From: Ophiocordyceps camponoti-saundersi (nom. inval.)
Taxonomy: Eukaryota; Ascomycota; Sordariomycetes; Hypocreales; Ophiocordycipitaceae
Assembly: GCA_003339415.1 (NCBI GenBank)
Contig: PDHQ01000156.1
Location: forward strand, 1-64,000
Length of the DNA: 64,000 nucleotides
Direction: 5' to 3'
The notes beneath the pieces were generated by a model, which made no database searches, was not told the DNA's origin, and saw only the letters and a list, made by a program, of their open reading frames with translations. Shown in pieces: positions 10,570 to 24,000 of the stretch (position 1 is its first letter; every line of letters begins with the position of its first letter). The translations under genes and the position numbers were made by a program.

Positions 10570-13100
10570 AGGCGCTATTAGTAAGGGTTAAGCGCGCTAT
10601 TTAAGATAAAGACTAGTTATCCGCTTATAAGAATATATATAATACTAAGTAGGCTCTAACTAAGGCCGCCTTTATTCCTATTAATATAAATAAGGTATTA
10701 GGAGTTTTTAAATTAATATATAATACTTTTAAGCGTATTAAAATAGCCTTTAATAATATCTTAGCTAGTATTATTAATATAAGTAAGAAGCTAGGCGTAA
10801 TAGCGGCGGGTATAATTAAAGCTATTAATAAGTTAAAGTACTTAGTAATTAAATTAGATATTTACGCTAGAAAGAAAGCGATTTTAGCTATAGCTATTAA
10901 AAAGGCTTAAGTAAAGATAAAGTAAAGAAAATAGTAATTAGATAAGGTAAGGAGGGAAAAGTATCTATAAGCAATATAATAATAAAAAAGTTTAGTAAAT
11001 AAGAGTATAGTAAGTTTAAACTTATAATAAGTTTAGCAAGGACGCGTATAAGGTCCTAGCAAGGTTAAATTAATAAAAGTTAATATAATATAATATTTAT
11101 TTTATAATAGCGAGTGTAAAAATATAATTATTAAGCTAAAGTTATAAGAAGGACTTAAAGTAGAAATATTATAATAGTTTATCTTTTTAAATAATAAGAT
11201 TAAGGTATTATAAAAAGAGGTAATATATATTTTATAGCTTAGTGCTATATTAGTAGTTTAAGGTAATTATATTAAAAACTTAGTAGGAGAAGAGAAACTC
11301 TTATAGCTTAATTTTACTTATATATAGCTAGGTAATTATAATATTAATATATTTTAAGAGATTATAATATATTATAATAATTATAAGCTAGTTTAGGCGC
11401 GGGGGGAAATTAGTAGGGAAAAGGGTAGTTCTAAAGTAAGCTTATTTAAAGCGGTTTTTTTACTATTTCTATTAGTATATCTAATTTCTATAAAAAAGGC
11501 GCTAGGTAATTTTCTTATTAAAGGTATTATATAAAGCTTAAGCTTATATTATTATCTACCTTAATTTTTCCTAAAATAAAAACTTAGTTTTATTATATTA
11601 AGTTAAGCGGTATATAGGGAATCTTATAAGAAACTTTAAAATAAACCTAAACGCGTATTAAATTAAGTTTAATATACTTACTTTTTTAAGCTAGTAAAAA
11701 GTATTAGCTTTTCTCTTATTTTTATAAAAGTTAATTAAAGGGGTTTAAAACTTAGCTTCTAAGTAATAAACCGGGGTTACTTTAAAAGCGCTAAGGATAA
11801 TATATAGGTATTATAACTAAGCGGGGCTTAGAATTTTAATAAAGCTTAAGGGGTTCCTAGCTTTTAAAATAGTTATATAAAAAGTAATAAAGGCTTAAGA
11901 TATTAAAAATTATATAACTTTTATATATAATTCTCTAGCTTAAAGGAGGGTATAACTTTAAGTAAATATAGTTAAGGTAATAAGGGTAGGATTTTATCTA
12001 AAAAGCTTATTATATATAGTTTAAATATATACTTTTTAATATAGTTATCTATAAACTTAAACGCTTAATAGGCGCGCCTTAAAGATAAGGTAAATTTTAT
12101 ATATATTTAGCTTAACTATATATTATTCTAAGTAATATTTTTTAGAAAAATATATTAGTTCGCTTTTATTTAGCTTAAAAGCTATATTATAATCTTAAGC
12201 TTACTCTTTATAAATACGCTACGCTAACTAAAGATATCTTATAATTATAATAATATCTAGCCTAATACTAAGAAAGTTTATATTATTAGTAAACTTAATA
12301 ATTTCTAGCTTAGGTTTATATTTTAATTATTAGCAAAGCGGCGTTATATAAAGAATAAAAAGTGTAATAAAAAGCGGGGAGCTTTAAGGGATTTTAGTTT
12401 AAAATAGGAAAAGTACTAAAGTTAATTTATTAAAGCGTAAATATAAGAAATAATAGCTAAAATAGCTTTATAAGATAGTTTAAATCTAAGTAAAGTACCT
12501 TATATATATAAGCTTATAAAGTAATATATTATAATAAATAATATTAAAAGCTTTTTTTATATTAAGTTATAAGAAAAAAGTAACCCCTTTCTTAGCTTAA
12601 ATAGCTTAAATAAGTTTTATAATTATAAAAATAGCTAGTTTTATTAACTTATTTTATCTATTACTTATTTAGCTATTAGGGAGGAGTTAGTATAGTTTAG
12701 CGGCGTTAGATAACTACTTATTTATAATTAACTTAAATATTTTACTAAAGTAATATAAGAGGGAGATTAGCTTATAGCTACTAGCTTACTAGTAAATTTC
12801 CGGCTTTTTACCTTACTTATATAATATAATTATAATAATAGTATAAAGTTAACTTAGAAAATAGCTAAGTTAAAAGTAAGCGTAAAAAGTATAAGTAAGC
12901 TATATATAAAAAATTAGGTAATATATCTTAAGGAAGCTAGTTAGGATTTAGTTTAACTTAGTTACTTTTTATAATAATATAGCGCGGAGGGTAGCCTGAA
13001 TATTATCTATAATAATATATTATTTTATAAAAAAGCTAAGTTTAAGCATTTTATTATTTATAAGGGGGAGGTTAAGGATAGGGGGAAAAAACTTATCTGC
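10570..13100 (+). pseudogene. Unidentified coding-like remnant, plus strand
   Basis: The plus strand from about 10.57 kb reads as a protein-like sequence broken mainly by TAA/TAG at likely Gln/Trp codons. The first 130 or so residues are Lys/Glu/Ala/Ile-rich and helical in character (about 10690-10990), suggesting a coiled coil; the rest is Gln/Asn/Ser/Pro-rich. I recognise no RT, integrase or transposase motif. It may be a gag/ORF1-like or host-derived repeat protein. Confidence 0.3.
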
Positions 13101-16100
13101 TAAAATATAAGCTTTATTTTTAAAAAACGCGGCTTTTCCCTTACCTAAGTCTTATAAAGCTAGAAAGTAAATAAGCTTAGCTAGTAATCTATTATAAAGC
13201 CGCGCTTAGCGCTTTATATATTAAAACTAACCGGGGTTATTATTAATAAAATATAAGAAAGAACGCTAATTAGCTTAATAAAAATAAGTAATTACTTTTT
13301 TCTAAATATAAGCAGATTCTTATAATTATAGCTAGTAATATTTAAATAAGGAATTATAATAATAATACTTAGCTTATTTAGCGTCCCTAATAGTGTAAGT
13401 AATTACTAAAGTAAACTAAGTTTACTTTTTCTTAAATATTAAAATATAAAAAAGTATAGTGTTTTAGATAATTTATTATAATTTATTATAAAAGTAGTTA
13501 AGGGTAGCGTTAATCTAATTAATAGTTTTAATAGCGGTAAAGATAAAAATCTAAGTAAGGGATTTTCTTATAATAAGGTTTAGATTAGCTTATTTTTATT
13601 ATAGCTTAAGCGCGGGGGGGTTAATATCTTATATACTAATTATAAGTATTTATAAAATATAGTTAGATTTTATAAAGTTAAGGTTTAGTTCTATATATAT
13701 AGTATAAGACTTAGCTATAGCTTAGAATAGATTTAATATATTATCTTAATAACTATAAAACATTTTAATATATTTACTTTTAAGAATAAGAAATAAGAGG
13801 TTAAGTTTAAAAGTCTTTTAAATAAGCTAATTAACGTTATCGAAGTATTATTTATAGCTATCTTATTAATCTAAAACGCTATAGCGCTTATAAATATATA
13901 TAGCTGCTTATTTGCTATAAAAAATAAGTTTATAAAGTAAGGTTTTAAAAAGGGGTAAACTAGCTTCTAAGCGGTATACTATTTCTTATAAAATAATAAT
14001 ATTATAATTATATATATTTTAAAAAGCTAGTTATACTAGCTTAGGTTACTTATTAATATTTTAAAAGAGGATTTTTAGATATATAAGGAGGAGTTAAAGG
14101 TAATAATAGTTATATTCTCGCTATTTTTATATAAAGCCTTAATAGCGGCTCTAGTTTAAATTCTAATAAAAGCTAGTATAGTTAAAGGTTTAATATTAGT
14201 CTTAATAAAGCTATCTATTTAATATAGTATAAAGGTAAGTTTATTAATATTTACTATATTTAAAGTTTACTTAGGAGGTAGTTAGCTTAAGTTTAGTAAA
14301 AATATACTTTTTTACGCTTAATCTAACGCCTTATAGCTTTTAATATATCTTTACTAACTAATATCTTAAAAGATAGCTTCGGCTAAAAGCTACTTATAAA
14401 TTTATAATACTTTCTACTAGCGATAAATTATTATAAAAACTTAGGGATTAATTCTTAAGTAAATTATATATAAAAAGGTATTATTAACTATATACTAAGT
14501 TTAGTAAATTATATAAGTTATTATTTATAATAAGTATAAGCTTTATTTTATTCTTAAATAGCTATAAGGTATAGCTTTAACTAAGCTAAGTAATTTTTAT
14601 TATATAAAATATATATATATAAGTACTTATCTTATCCTGCCTTATATTTAATTTTAGTTTTATATATAATAGTATTATATTTACTATAAAGCTTAATATA
14701 CTTATAAGACTTAGTAATATAATTAAAATAATAGTAATTATAATATTAATAAGGTTAGATAAAATTTAAGAAAAGTTTTATTTTAAAAATTTATATTTTT
14801 ACTATAAGTTTATAATTATAAAGTTAATTAGCGTTAATAAAGGAAGTTAGTTTATTAATAACCGCTATATAAGTAGCTTTTAGTATAGCTTTTAAAGCTC
14901 TAAGCTTAGTAATAGTAACTTTATTAACTTATATAATTTCTATAATAATATTATCCTAATCTTTTATAGCTAAAGTAAGAGGAAGCTTTTTAGCGATAAT
15001 ATTATATAAGCGATTAGTAATAGTAGCGTTTAGTTTAAAAATAATCTTAACTTAAAAAAGGTTTTAAGTAAATTCTATAATATCGGAGTTAAATATAATA
15101 GTTATATCTTTATTATTAAAGCGGCGGATAGCTAAGTAAAATATTATTTTTAAGGTATAAATAATAGCTTATATTATATTTTAAAAAGTCTTATTAGTAA
15201 TATTATCTAAGATATTATTAAAATATATAATAATTTCCTTTTAATATTAAGGTAAGATTTATTTCTTAAGTTTAAGATAAGGTTATAAAGCTAATATAAC
15301 TTATACTTATATTTTTAATATTTAATTTACCGGTAATATTTATAAAAATACTTCTTATAAGGTTTTAATAATAATACGCTTAATATCTTTTATATATAAA
15401 GCTTTAATCCTAGCTAATTTTATATATTTTAATTTTTATCTAAGTTAGTTTATATATTATTTTATTATAGCTTAGATTAGTTAGAATAAATCCGCTAAAG
15501 TAAAGCTTAATAAAATTATATAAAGCTATTTTATTAAGATATTAAAAAAAAACTTAAAAAAGTTCCTATAAGTTTCTTATATTTTATCTATTATTAACTA
15601 GATTATAAGTAGACTCGGCTAGCCCGGCGCCTAGTCGCGCTTAAAAGTTATTTAAATTCCTCTTATTACGCTTTCTCCCTTCGCATCTACTCTTACCTCA
15701 GTTATAAGGCGGGAGCACTATAGCTTAAGGCCGAATTTTTAAGCTAATTATAAATTTATAAATAACTTACTATTATTTATAAATATATACCTATTCTAAG
15801 TATAATTTTATTTTTTTTACTAGTACCGGGTTAAAGTTATATTCTAGTTTTATAAAAATTATAAGTATTAGCAAGGTTATCTTTTCTTATTATATATATT
15901 AAGAGTCTTATTATATTTAATAAATAAGCTGCTATTTTAAAATATCCTTATTTATATTATTAGTCTTTTAATTAGTTAAGGTCGGAACTAGCTTTTTTTC
16001 CTTCGCAGGCTATATAAAGTCTTTCTTCCTTTATAAGCGCTAAAGGATCTAATACTTACGCTTATCTTAATAAAAAAGGTAGTTCCGATATTTAGCGTTT

Positions 16101-16160
16101 GTTTAAATAGCTAAATCCGGATTTCTAGTAAAAAGAGGCTTTTTTAGGGTTTAAAATTAA
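13100..16160. other. Unassigned RIP-mutated DNA
   Basis: AT-rich sequence without CpA/TpG. The minus strand at about 14.8-15.2 kb reads as another protein-like patch (Lys/Leu/Ile/Asn-rich) but gives no recognisable motif. GC-richer patches near 15.6-15.7 kb hold no feature I can name. Confidence 0.3.
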
Positions 16161-16461
16161 TATTAAGTAGTTTTTATACGTACGTATAAGTAAGAGAAAG
16201 CAAAGGTAACCTAAATTAAGTATAATTAGAGATAGATACCCTTCCTTTATCGTATAAGGAAGAGCGGCTATATAGCTAGATAATACTTTACTTCTATACC
16301 CTCCTTCTTCTTATCTAAGCTACCTCCTACCTCCTAAGTTATATAAGGCACGACTTAGATAATAATATATAATTCGTTAAAAGCTTCCCTATATCTATAT
16401 TATCTTCTATATATATATCGTATAGTAAATATAAAGGGGTATAAAGAGATAATATCTAATA
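16161..16461. repeat. 301-bp LTR-like direct repeat, left copy (element E)
   Basis: It starts TATTAAGTAGT and ends GATAATATCTAATA, matching 31053-31353 base for base apart from RIP-type transitions. The five bases outside the pair are ATTAA on the left and ATTAG on the right, consistent with a target duplication after one G-to-A change. Confidence 0.75.
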
Positions 16462-16603
16462 CTTAACTTTTTCTTTTTATAAAAAAATATATTAAATAAA
16501 AAGGTATTATATAAAGAAAAAACTCTATCTTCCTAAAAGGTAGATATTTTTAGAGAAAAATAGTTATATAATATTAAATAAGTATATAATCGAAAAAATC
16601 TTT

Positions 16604-16684
16604 AAAAGTAAATAACGCTTATATTATTATAGTAAAAAGAGATAAAAGGTAAATAACGCTTATATTACCGTAATAAAAAAAGAT
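16604..16684. repeat. Two tandem copies of a 40-41-bp unit
   Basis: The unit contains GTAAATAACGCTTATATTA and occurs at 16604-16643 and 16644-16684, just inside the left 301-bp repeat. The copies differ mostly by transitions. Confidence 0.8.
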
Positions 16685-16900
16685 AAAGAAAATAAGCTAC
16701 TAGCCGAAAAATAAAAGTTAAGTTATTATATAATCTAACTTATAGCGCGTTTTTATAAAGTTTTACTATAAAAGTTTCTTATAGTTATAATATTAAGAAA
16801 ATAGGTAGAAAACTAACTTTTTATAACTTTATATTAAAAATACTAAAAAATATTATAAAAAATAGGAATAAAAAATCGGATTCTGCCGCCTCTTACCGCC

Positions 16901-16980
16901 TTTAAAGGGGTATAAAAACCCCTCCTCGCTCCCTCTCTCTCTCTCTCTTTTTCTTTTCCTTTCTTCTTTCTTTCTTCTTT
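16901..16980 (+). promoter_or_regulatory. TATA box followed by a CT-rich tract (promoter-like)
   Basis: TATAAAAA at 16911-16918 sits between GGGG and CCCC and is followed directly by a 60-base pyrimidine run with (CT)n. This is a classic filamentous fungal core-promoter layout, pointing to plus-strand transcription. No gene follows immediately; it probably belongs to the repeat element bounded by the 301-bp LTR-like sequence. Confidence 0.45.
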
Positions 16981-17638
16981 AAGCTAATTAACGAAGATAA
17001 TAACGATAATTAAAAAGATCTTTAATAAGGATTAATAAGTTATATAATATACTTAAGTTATTTTTATTAATAGTTATTAGTTATATAATATACCTCCCTA
17101 TTCTAATAATATTATAGCTTATTAACTTAGGTTTTATTAAATTTATATACCTTATAATAAAAAGGATAATTAGCGCTTTATATAGTAAATATCCTTAAAT
17201 ATAAGAAAAAAAGGTTTAGCTATCGTATAATATATATATATTATATTACTCTAGTAACTTATATAAGTATCTAAGTATATAATCGTTTAATAGAGAGGAA
17301 AAACTAAAGTGCCCCGGGGAAAAACCCCTTACTTAATATATTCGGCTAGCTTATAAGCTAATTACGTTATATCGGAAAGCTTAATCGTTATAGAAAGTAT
17401 CCGAAGTTACGCTAGTCCTAAGTAAGAGGTACCTATATTTCTTATCGTATATCTTATCTAAATTCTAAGTAATTTTAGTATATATATCGGCAGATACTAT
17501 AGCGAAGATATTACTTTATAATCGTACTTTATTACTAGATTATAGTTACTATTAAAAGGGACCTATTCCTCTAATAACTTACGTTATCTAACTAACTATA
17601 CCCTTACCTCGCGCCTTATCTTACCTAAGCCTCGGCCG

Positions 17639-17694
17639 GGTTACTACTCCTACCGAGGGAGGAAAGGAGCCCGGCAAGGTTACTACTCCTACCG
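17639..17694. repeat. 17-bp GC-rich direct repeat, two copies
   Basis: GGTTACTACTCCTACCG occurs at 17639-17655 and 17678-17694 within a small GC-richer patch just beside the tRNA-like sequence. Confidence 0.8.
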
Positions 17695-17702
17695 GGGTTA
17701 TG

Positions 17703-17724
17703 CCGGGGTCGGACCGTACCCCGG
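17703..17724. other. GC-rich hairpin
   Basis: Inverted arms CCGGGGT (17703-17709) and ACCCCGG (17718-17724) surround an 8-base loop. It lies about 30 bp past the 3' end of the tRNA-like gene on the minus strand and could be structural or a chance survivor of RIP. Confidence 0.5.
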
Positions 17725-17751
17725 CTATATAGTTAGGGTAAAAAATACCCG

Positions 17752-17833
17752 TGCCCTCCGCCGGATTCGAACCGACTGCCTCTCTTATAGGAGACTAATA
17801 TCTCTAGACGCTTAACTACTACGCTAGGAGGGC
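17752..17833 (-). tRNA. tRNA-like gene or pseudogene, isotype not assignable
   Basis: The minus strand shows a perfect 7-bp acceptor stem (GCCCTCC with GGAGGGC) plus discriminator A. The T arm, GTCGG-TTCGAAT-CCGGC, includes an exact Pol III B box (GGTTCGAATCC). A box A/D arm reads TAGCGTAGTAGTTAAG, where tRNAs usually have TGGCNNAGTGG, so G-to-A change is visible. At 82 nt it is long enough for a class II tRNA or one with a tiny intron. No 5-bp anticodon stem with T33 can be folded from 27-43, so the anticodon is unresolved. It lies in mutated repeat DNA, suggesting a RIP-damaged tRNA or a tRNA-derived element. Confidence 0.6.
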
Positions 17834-17839
17834 GCTATC

Positions 17840-19430
17840 GTATAATAATAATACTAATAAGAGAGTAATAAGCGGAGATTTAACTAATAGCTATATTATT
17901 ATTTAATATCTTTATCCGCTTTAATAATACTTAAGATCCTAAGCGTATTAAAGCTATTATTATCTAACGCTTAAGTTATTTTCTAATAATTCTATTTATA
18001 AATTATAATAAGGTAATAATAAAATTATATTATATTTACGCTAGAAATCTTTACTTATTTAATATATATTAGATAAATAGTAATAAGGCTTATATTATTT
18101 ATATATAGCGGTTTTATATAATAAGATATTTTTTCATATAATAAGGCTAAGCGTTATAAACTTTTAAGCTAGTACCTTATATTTTAATAACTATTCTTAT
18201 TAAGTCGCCCGATAGCTAGTAGCGGGGATAGGTAATAGTAATATTAAGCGAAGCGCCTCTTAACATGGAGGAGTATATTACTATCTTAGATAATAAGTAA
18301 TAGGGGGCGGGGGTAGAAAAGAAGTAATAGTAAGGTTAGATAATAAGGAAAAAGGAAAAAAAAATTAAAAGAAAAGAAAAAAAATTAGGCGTTTAAAACT
18401 TATAGCTTTGCTCTTTTTTAAAAATTAAGCGTAGGGGTTAGATAATACTTAGAAAGAATTAATAGTAATTTTCGTATAAAAATAATAAAGAAAAACGTAA
18501 AAATATAAAAAAAATAGAAAGGTAAGGATAGAGGGTTAGATAAAGTAAAGATATAAGAAAGAAAAAAGTATAAGTTTTATATAACTTAGGTAAGTTATTA
18601 GATAATAGCTTTAATTTATAACTTATAAGAATTTATAAAAATAAAAGTTAATAAAGCTAAGTTAAGGCTATCCTTAGTATAAGCGTTAGCTAAGTTATTT
18701 TTACTATTAATTTATTATATTTTTAAAATTTCCTTACGCTTATATAACTTATAAATAGCTATAATATTAATTATTAGCTATTTTTCTATTATTAAGCTAA
18801 GCCTTATTAAGTAATTATATAATAAATATAAATTTATATAAAAAATAAGGGGGATTAAAAGCGTGCTTAAGGATTATATAATAGCCTAAATAGTTAAGTA
18901 AAAGGCTAAGCTAATATTAATACTATTTACTATACCGTAAAGTTCGCTTATTAAAATACTTTAAGTAACCTTTTTATATTTCGTAAAAGTTTAATAAAGA
19001 ATATTACCTTATATAACGAATAAGTTAAAAAACTAGTTTTCCTTACTAAGGATAATTAAGGTACTAAGCTATAAGGTAAGGTTTTTATTATTTATAAATA
19101 ACTTATCTATAAAAATAAATAGTTTTATATAAGATAAGTTAAGTAGAATAAATTATAAATCGTAAGTAATATTATTAATCTATTATTAGATACGCTTATT
19201 TAAGGCTAAAATATCTTATAAGGAAAGATTAGTTACTTAAGCGGCTACTATAAGGTTATATAACGCCTCTAGTTAATAAGTAAAAGTAATATATACTCCT
19301 TAAGCTTACTAGTTAATAAAGTTTTATAAGGTAATATCGGCGGTTAAGTTAATAATATAAAGGCCTTTTACTTATTCTTTTTATATAAGAACGATTAACT
19401 TTTTCACGATTTTAGATAATCGGGGTCCCT
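17840..19430. other. Unassigned AT-rich interval before the LINE
   Basis: RIP-type sequence with a slightly richer patch near 18200-18310. I see no reading frame, terminal repeat or RNA gene. Confidence 0.4.
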
Positions 19431-20930
19431 ATTCGTTTTTAACGCCGTAATATTATAAGAATTTAGTACTTTCTGCCTCTCGAAGTCCGACTCTGCTAAG
19501 GGAATAGCCTTAAACGCGGGGTCGCGGGGCGGCCCGCCTCCTAGTCCGCTATTAGTACTAATAATACTCGATAGCGGAACCTAAAAGCTTAACTAATCCT
19601 AATAATATTTACGTATAAGTAAAAGTTAATATAATATAGCTATTAACTCCGATAACTTATTTATTAATATTTTTTAAACCTTAATAAATCTTATTTTAAA
19701 ATTTATATATAAAAAACTTACTAAGGTAATTTTTACGTAAAATTTTCGCCCTATATAAGGTATTCTTAATATAGCGTTTACTAAGCTTTAGTAGCGCTAA
19801 TAAGCTTTTAAGAACTTATTTAGCTTACCTATTATTATTTCCCGCGCTATCTAAAAGTTAGTTAAAGCTACTTTTTATAAAGTAATAAGTAAGGGGTTAG
19901 ACTCCGCCCTTAAAGTTCTAACTTAAGCTAGCGTAATTACGAGCTCCGCCCCGAACTCCGCCCCCTTTACGGCGCCCCTTATACGCCTAGTTCTAGCGAG
20001 AACGGAGAGGGAGGTACTTATATTAGTAAAAGATATCCCGGTAATCGAGGGAGTTTTAGCGCCTACTCCCTAAGAAGTTATCTAGAAAGTTAATAAGGCT
20101 ATAAGCTACTTCGTAATAGTTACTATATACTAATTTCCTAGCGGAGACCTTATAATTATTTTTAACTTAAAATATAAAAACCTCGCCTTAAGGGATAAGT
20201 AAGTAGCTTAGGCTTTTAGAGCGGAGGCTAAGCGTATACGCTAAACTTATATTATTATTACTAAAGGTATTTAGATTTTAATAGCTAATTATAATTATAA
20301 TACGCTATTTAATAATATTAGGGAGGTAAATAAAGTTAATATAATTTAAGCGAAAGTATTTTAACTTTAATATACTTTTAGCGGAGATACCTCGCGGACT
20401 TATCTTATTATAAGCCTAAATAGCGTAGAAAATATAAATAAGCTTTACTTAAATAAAATAGTTATAAACGCGAAGATAATTTATTATAAACTTTATAAGG
20501 ATTTCGCACGCTTTAAGTAATATTATAAATATTTCTAATTTAAATATATTACTAAGTATTACTAAGAGCCTCCTTAATATAAATATTATATAGCTATTTT
20601 ATATAATAGCGGAGAAAAGAATTACCTTATATAAAAAGGAGAGAGACCCCGCTATTATATTTTATATAAAGGTATATATTTTATATAGTTAAAAGATTGC
20701 TCGGAGTCCTAAAAATAGTAAAGCCGCGCTAAGTTTAGCTTTCCTAATAAACCTTACCTTTTTTAATTATTATAATCCGCTTAACCTCTAGCCTTTACTT
20801 AGTAATAACTTTATAAAGATAGCGAAAGCTTTATTACTATCTCCTTAAAAAAGTAAGCGTATTATAGATCCCTTAAAAATACGCCTTAGCGCCCCTCTTA
20901 TAATATACTACTTACCTAAGTCTCCCTAAA
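19430..20930 (+). pseudogene. Tad-like LINE ORF1 (gag-like, three CCHC knuckles), degenerate
   Basis: Plus-strand reading gives an ORF1-type nucleic-acid-binding protein. A central LPSGDLIIIFN block occurs (about 20140), as is common in fungal LINE ORF1. Three knuckles follow at about 20520-20720. The first has C-x2-C-x4-H-x4-C spacing, with Tyr (TAT) now at ligand positions; the second and third have C-x2-C...H-x6-C spacing, and the last cysteine of the third survives as TGC (20698-20700). Cys/His-to-Tyr changes are what RIP makes from TGT and CAT. ORF1 coats LINE RNA for target-primed insertion. ORF2 follows directly on the same strand. The start is uncertain. Confidence 0.75.
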
Positions 20931-21099
20931 AAGCTCCTAACTTAGTAATACTTATAATAGCTATAAGCTATATAATAAACTCTATAACTTATAACTAGCT
21001 TTATAATAATCCTAAGTAGAGTTTATATTTATAAACTTTACGCTATTAGAGTAATTATAAATAATTATTTTTAATATTTAGTTCTTATAAGGATTATAA

Positions 21100-24000
21100 C
21101 TTTATTATAAAATATATAAAAAATTAACCGCCTTATTTAGCTTACTTTATTTAGTAAGAAAAGTTATAATATTATCGCTATATAAGAATTTTAGCTTAAT
21201 ATATATAATTACCTTTTACTTCTAAAACTCGCTCCTTACTACCTTATCTAAAGTAAAAATAAAGCTCTTTTTTATATATATAAATAATATAAAATCTATA
21301 ACTAAGACCTTATAATAAAGCTTAACCTTATTAAAATATTTTTCTATAATAAACCTTAAGTACTTATAGTTTACTTTTTACTATTTAAAATATATACTAG
21401 ACCTCTCCTATACTTATTACCCTTTTCTCCCTCCTTATACTCCGCCTCTAACTCCGCTCCGCTAATTATCCTTAGCGATTTTAACGCTTATTATCCCTCC
21501 TAAGACCTCTATAATCGCACCTCCCCCTACTCCGCGGAGCTTCTCTCCGCTTTTTACTAACTCCGCCTTAAACTCCTTACCCCTCCTTACGAGATTACCT
21601 AAGAAATATATAAGCAGAGGATTAATATTATTAACTTAATTTAAAATATACCCGATTATTTCCTTATATACCTTAGCCTAAACTTTAATTTTCTTAGCTC
21701 TAATTATATCCCTTAGTTTATATTTTTTATAACCTCTCCCCCCTTAAATTTTATATTAATACCGCGCTAGAAATATTTTAACTTTAATATCTTATAAGTA
21801 AAAATAAAAAACTAACTTTTATTTTCTATTATTTAAGTAAAATCTATAGTAAATATTAAGGAGTTAATAATATAGCTATATAAGTAACTAAATATTATAG
21901 CTAGCTTAATAGTTTTAAAACTACCCCGGTAATATAATCTTTACTTATACTTATAATAAACTTTAAAGGTTATTTTTATAATTTTAAATATAAAGCGTAT
22001 TAAGCGGTATTAATAAGCGTAGCTAGATTTTAATTACTAGTAAGTATATTAAAACGCTATAATATAATAAAAATTATTTATTAAAAAAACGAAAAAAAAT
22101 AACTAAAAATAATTTCTCGCTTTTATAAATAATAACCTTAATATTATATAGTTTATAGCTTAGTAAGTAAGACTTTATAGCTAAGCTCCTTTAAAACTTA
22201 CGTATACTCCTCCTTTTTAATAAGATATAAACTTTACCTTTTAATTATCTTTTTCCGAAAAGTTAAAGCTTTTAGCTTATAAGTTCTTTCCCTATCCTTT
22301 AGAAAATACCCCGCACCTTTTTATCCCTAACCCCTTCCCCCTAATAAATATTCCCTCCTAAGTTATAAAAAATAAAGTCCGCTTCGCCTTTTCTAATATT
22401 ATATTATAAAAATCCGCTAAGCCTAATAGTATCCTTATTAGCTTTCTAAAAAATTATAGTTAACCCCTTATAATAATCTTAATAAAGCTTTTTTAGGAAT
22501 ATATTACTTACGGATATTTCCTTACTTAATATTAAACTTTTAATATTACGGTTTTCTAAAAAATAAGTAAAAGCTTAGAGGTTTATCGAACTTTAAGTAG
22601 CTACTATCTTATCTCCTTTTTTAATATTATAAATAAGATTTTTAAGATTATAATTATAAAGAAGATATCTTATATAGCGGAGTTTATAAGAGTCTTATTA
22701 TAAGGTTAGATAAGTAACTATCCTAATTAATTTACTAATAGCGCCTTACTCCTCCTAACGGAGTCTATCCGCACTACCTAAAGCTTCTAAAGCTCTACTT
22801 CCCTTTTAATACTAAATATAATAAGCGCTTTTAACTATATCTTATATTTTAAGCTAATAGAAATCCTTAACTCTCTTAGCTTCCCTAGATAAATTATAGC
22901 TTTTTTCCGCTTTTACTTTTTTAACTATATTTTCCGCTTAAAAGTTAATAGTAGATTATCGAACCTTTTCCCTATCCTTACTAAAATCCCTTAAAGCTCC
23001 CCGCTCTCTCTAATACTATTTATCCTATATATTTTATTTTTTTATAAACGCTTAGAATAGGTAACTAATATACTTACTATTAGATTTATAAATAATATTA
23101 ATATTTTTAATACCGGGCGTATTTTCGCTTAAGTCTGCTATTAGCTTAAATAAGCTTAAGGTATTTATTAAAACTAAGTAATAGAGTATAAAATAACCTT
23201 CTAGCTACTTAAAAATAAGCTTTTTTATTTTACGAAAGCCCGCTCCGCTAATATAACTTTGCTAATTCTTAATAAGATTACTATTTAACTTATATAGGAG
23301 GTATATATACTTAAAGTTTAAATTTATTATAAGTTTTAGTAGAAACTTTACCTTTACTATTTTATAAAGAAGCTTAATTACTAATAGCTAGCTTTAACTA
23401 AACTTATATTATTTACTTAAAGCTTCTCTCTCCTCTAAGTAAGGGAAGTTTATACTAAAGTTATTAAATCCGCTATCGCTTTTAGCGCTATAATTTACTT
23501 TACTCTAACCTTACTAAGTAATAAACTTAAAAGCCTTATCCTCTAATAGCTAGCTATAACCTAATCTAAATACCTTCGTATTATCTTTAAAATATACTAA
23601 GCTACCTTTTCTTATTATATTAAGTTTAAGTTTTTTATCCCCCTTATTAATATTTACCTATCTTACCGCGCCGCCTATAACTATTAACTTTTTTATATTA
23701 AAAAACCTACGGCTTATATCCGCTCCGCTTTAAAGAGAATCTCTATATATCTCCGCTAATAATATAAAGGTTAGCCCCGCTTTACTTATATCCCCCTCGA
23801 ATCCCTTTAATCCTCCTTTACTACTTAGGTATAGACTTTAAATATTTCTTTCTAATCTCCTAAGATTTTAAAAGCCCGCCTTTATAAAAAGTAGCAGCTT
23901 CGCTAAAACTTTAAGAAAGGAAGGCTCTAAAAATATAGCTAATCTTTTAGATACTTTATTAATAAACTACCCTAATTAAAACTTAGTAACGCTTTATAAA

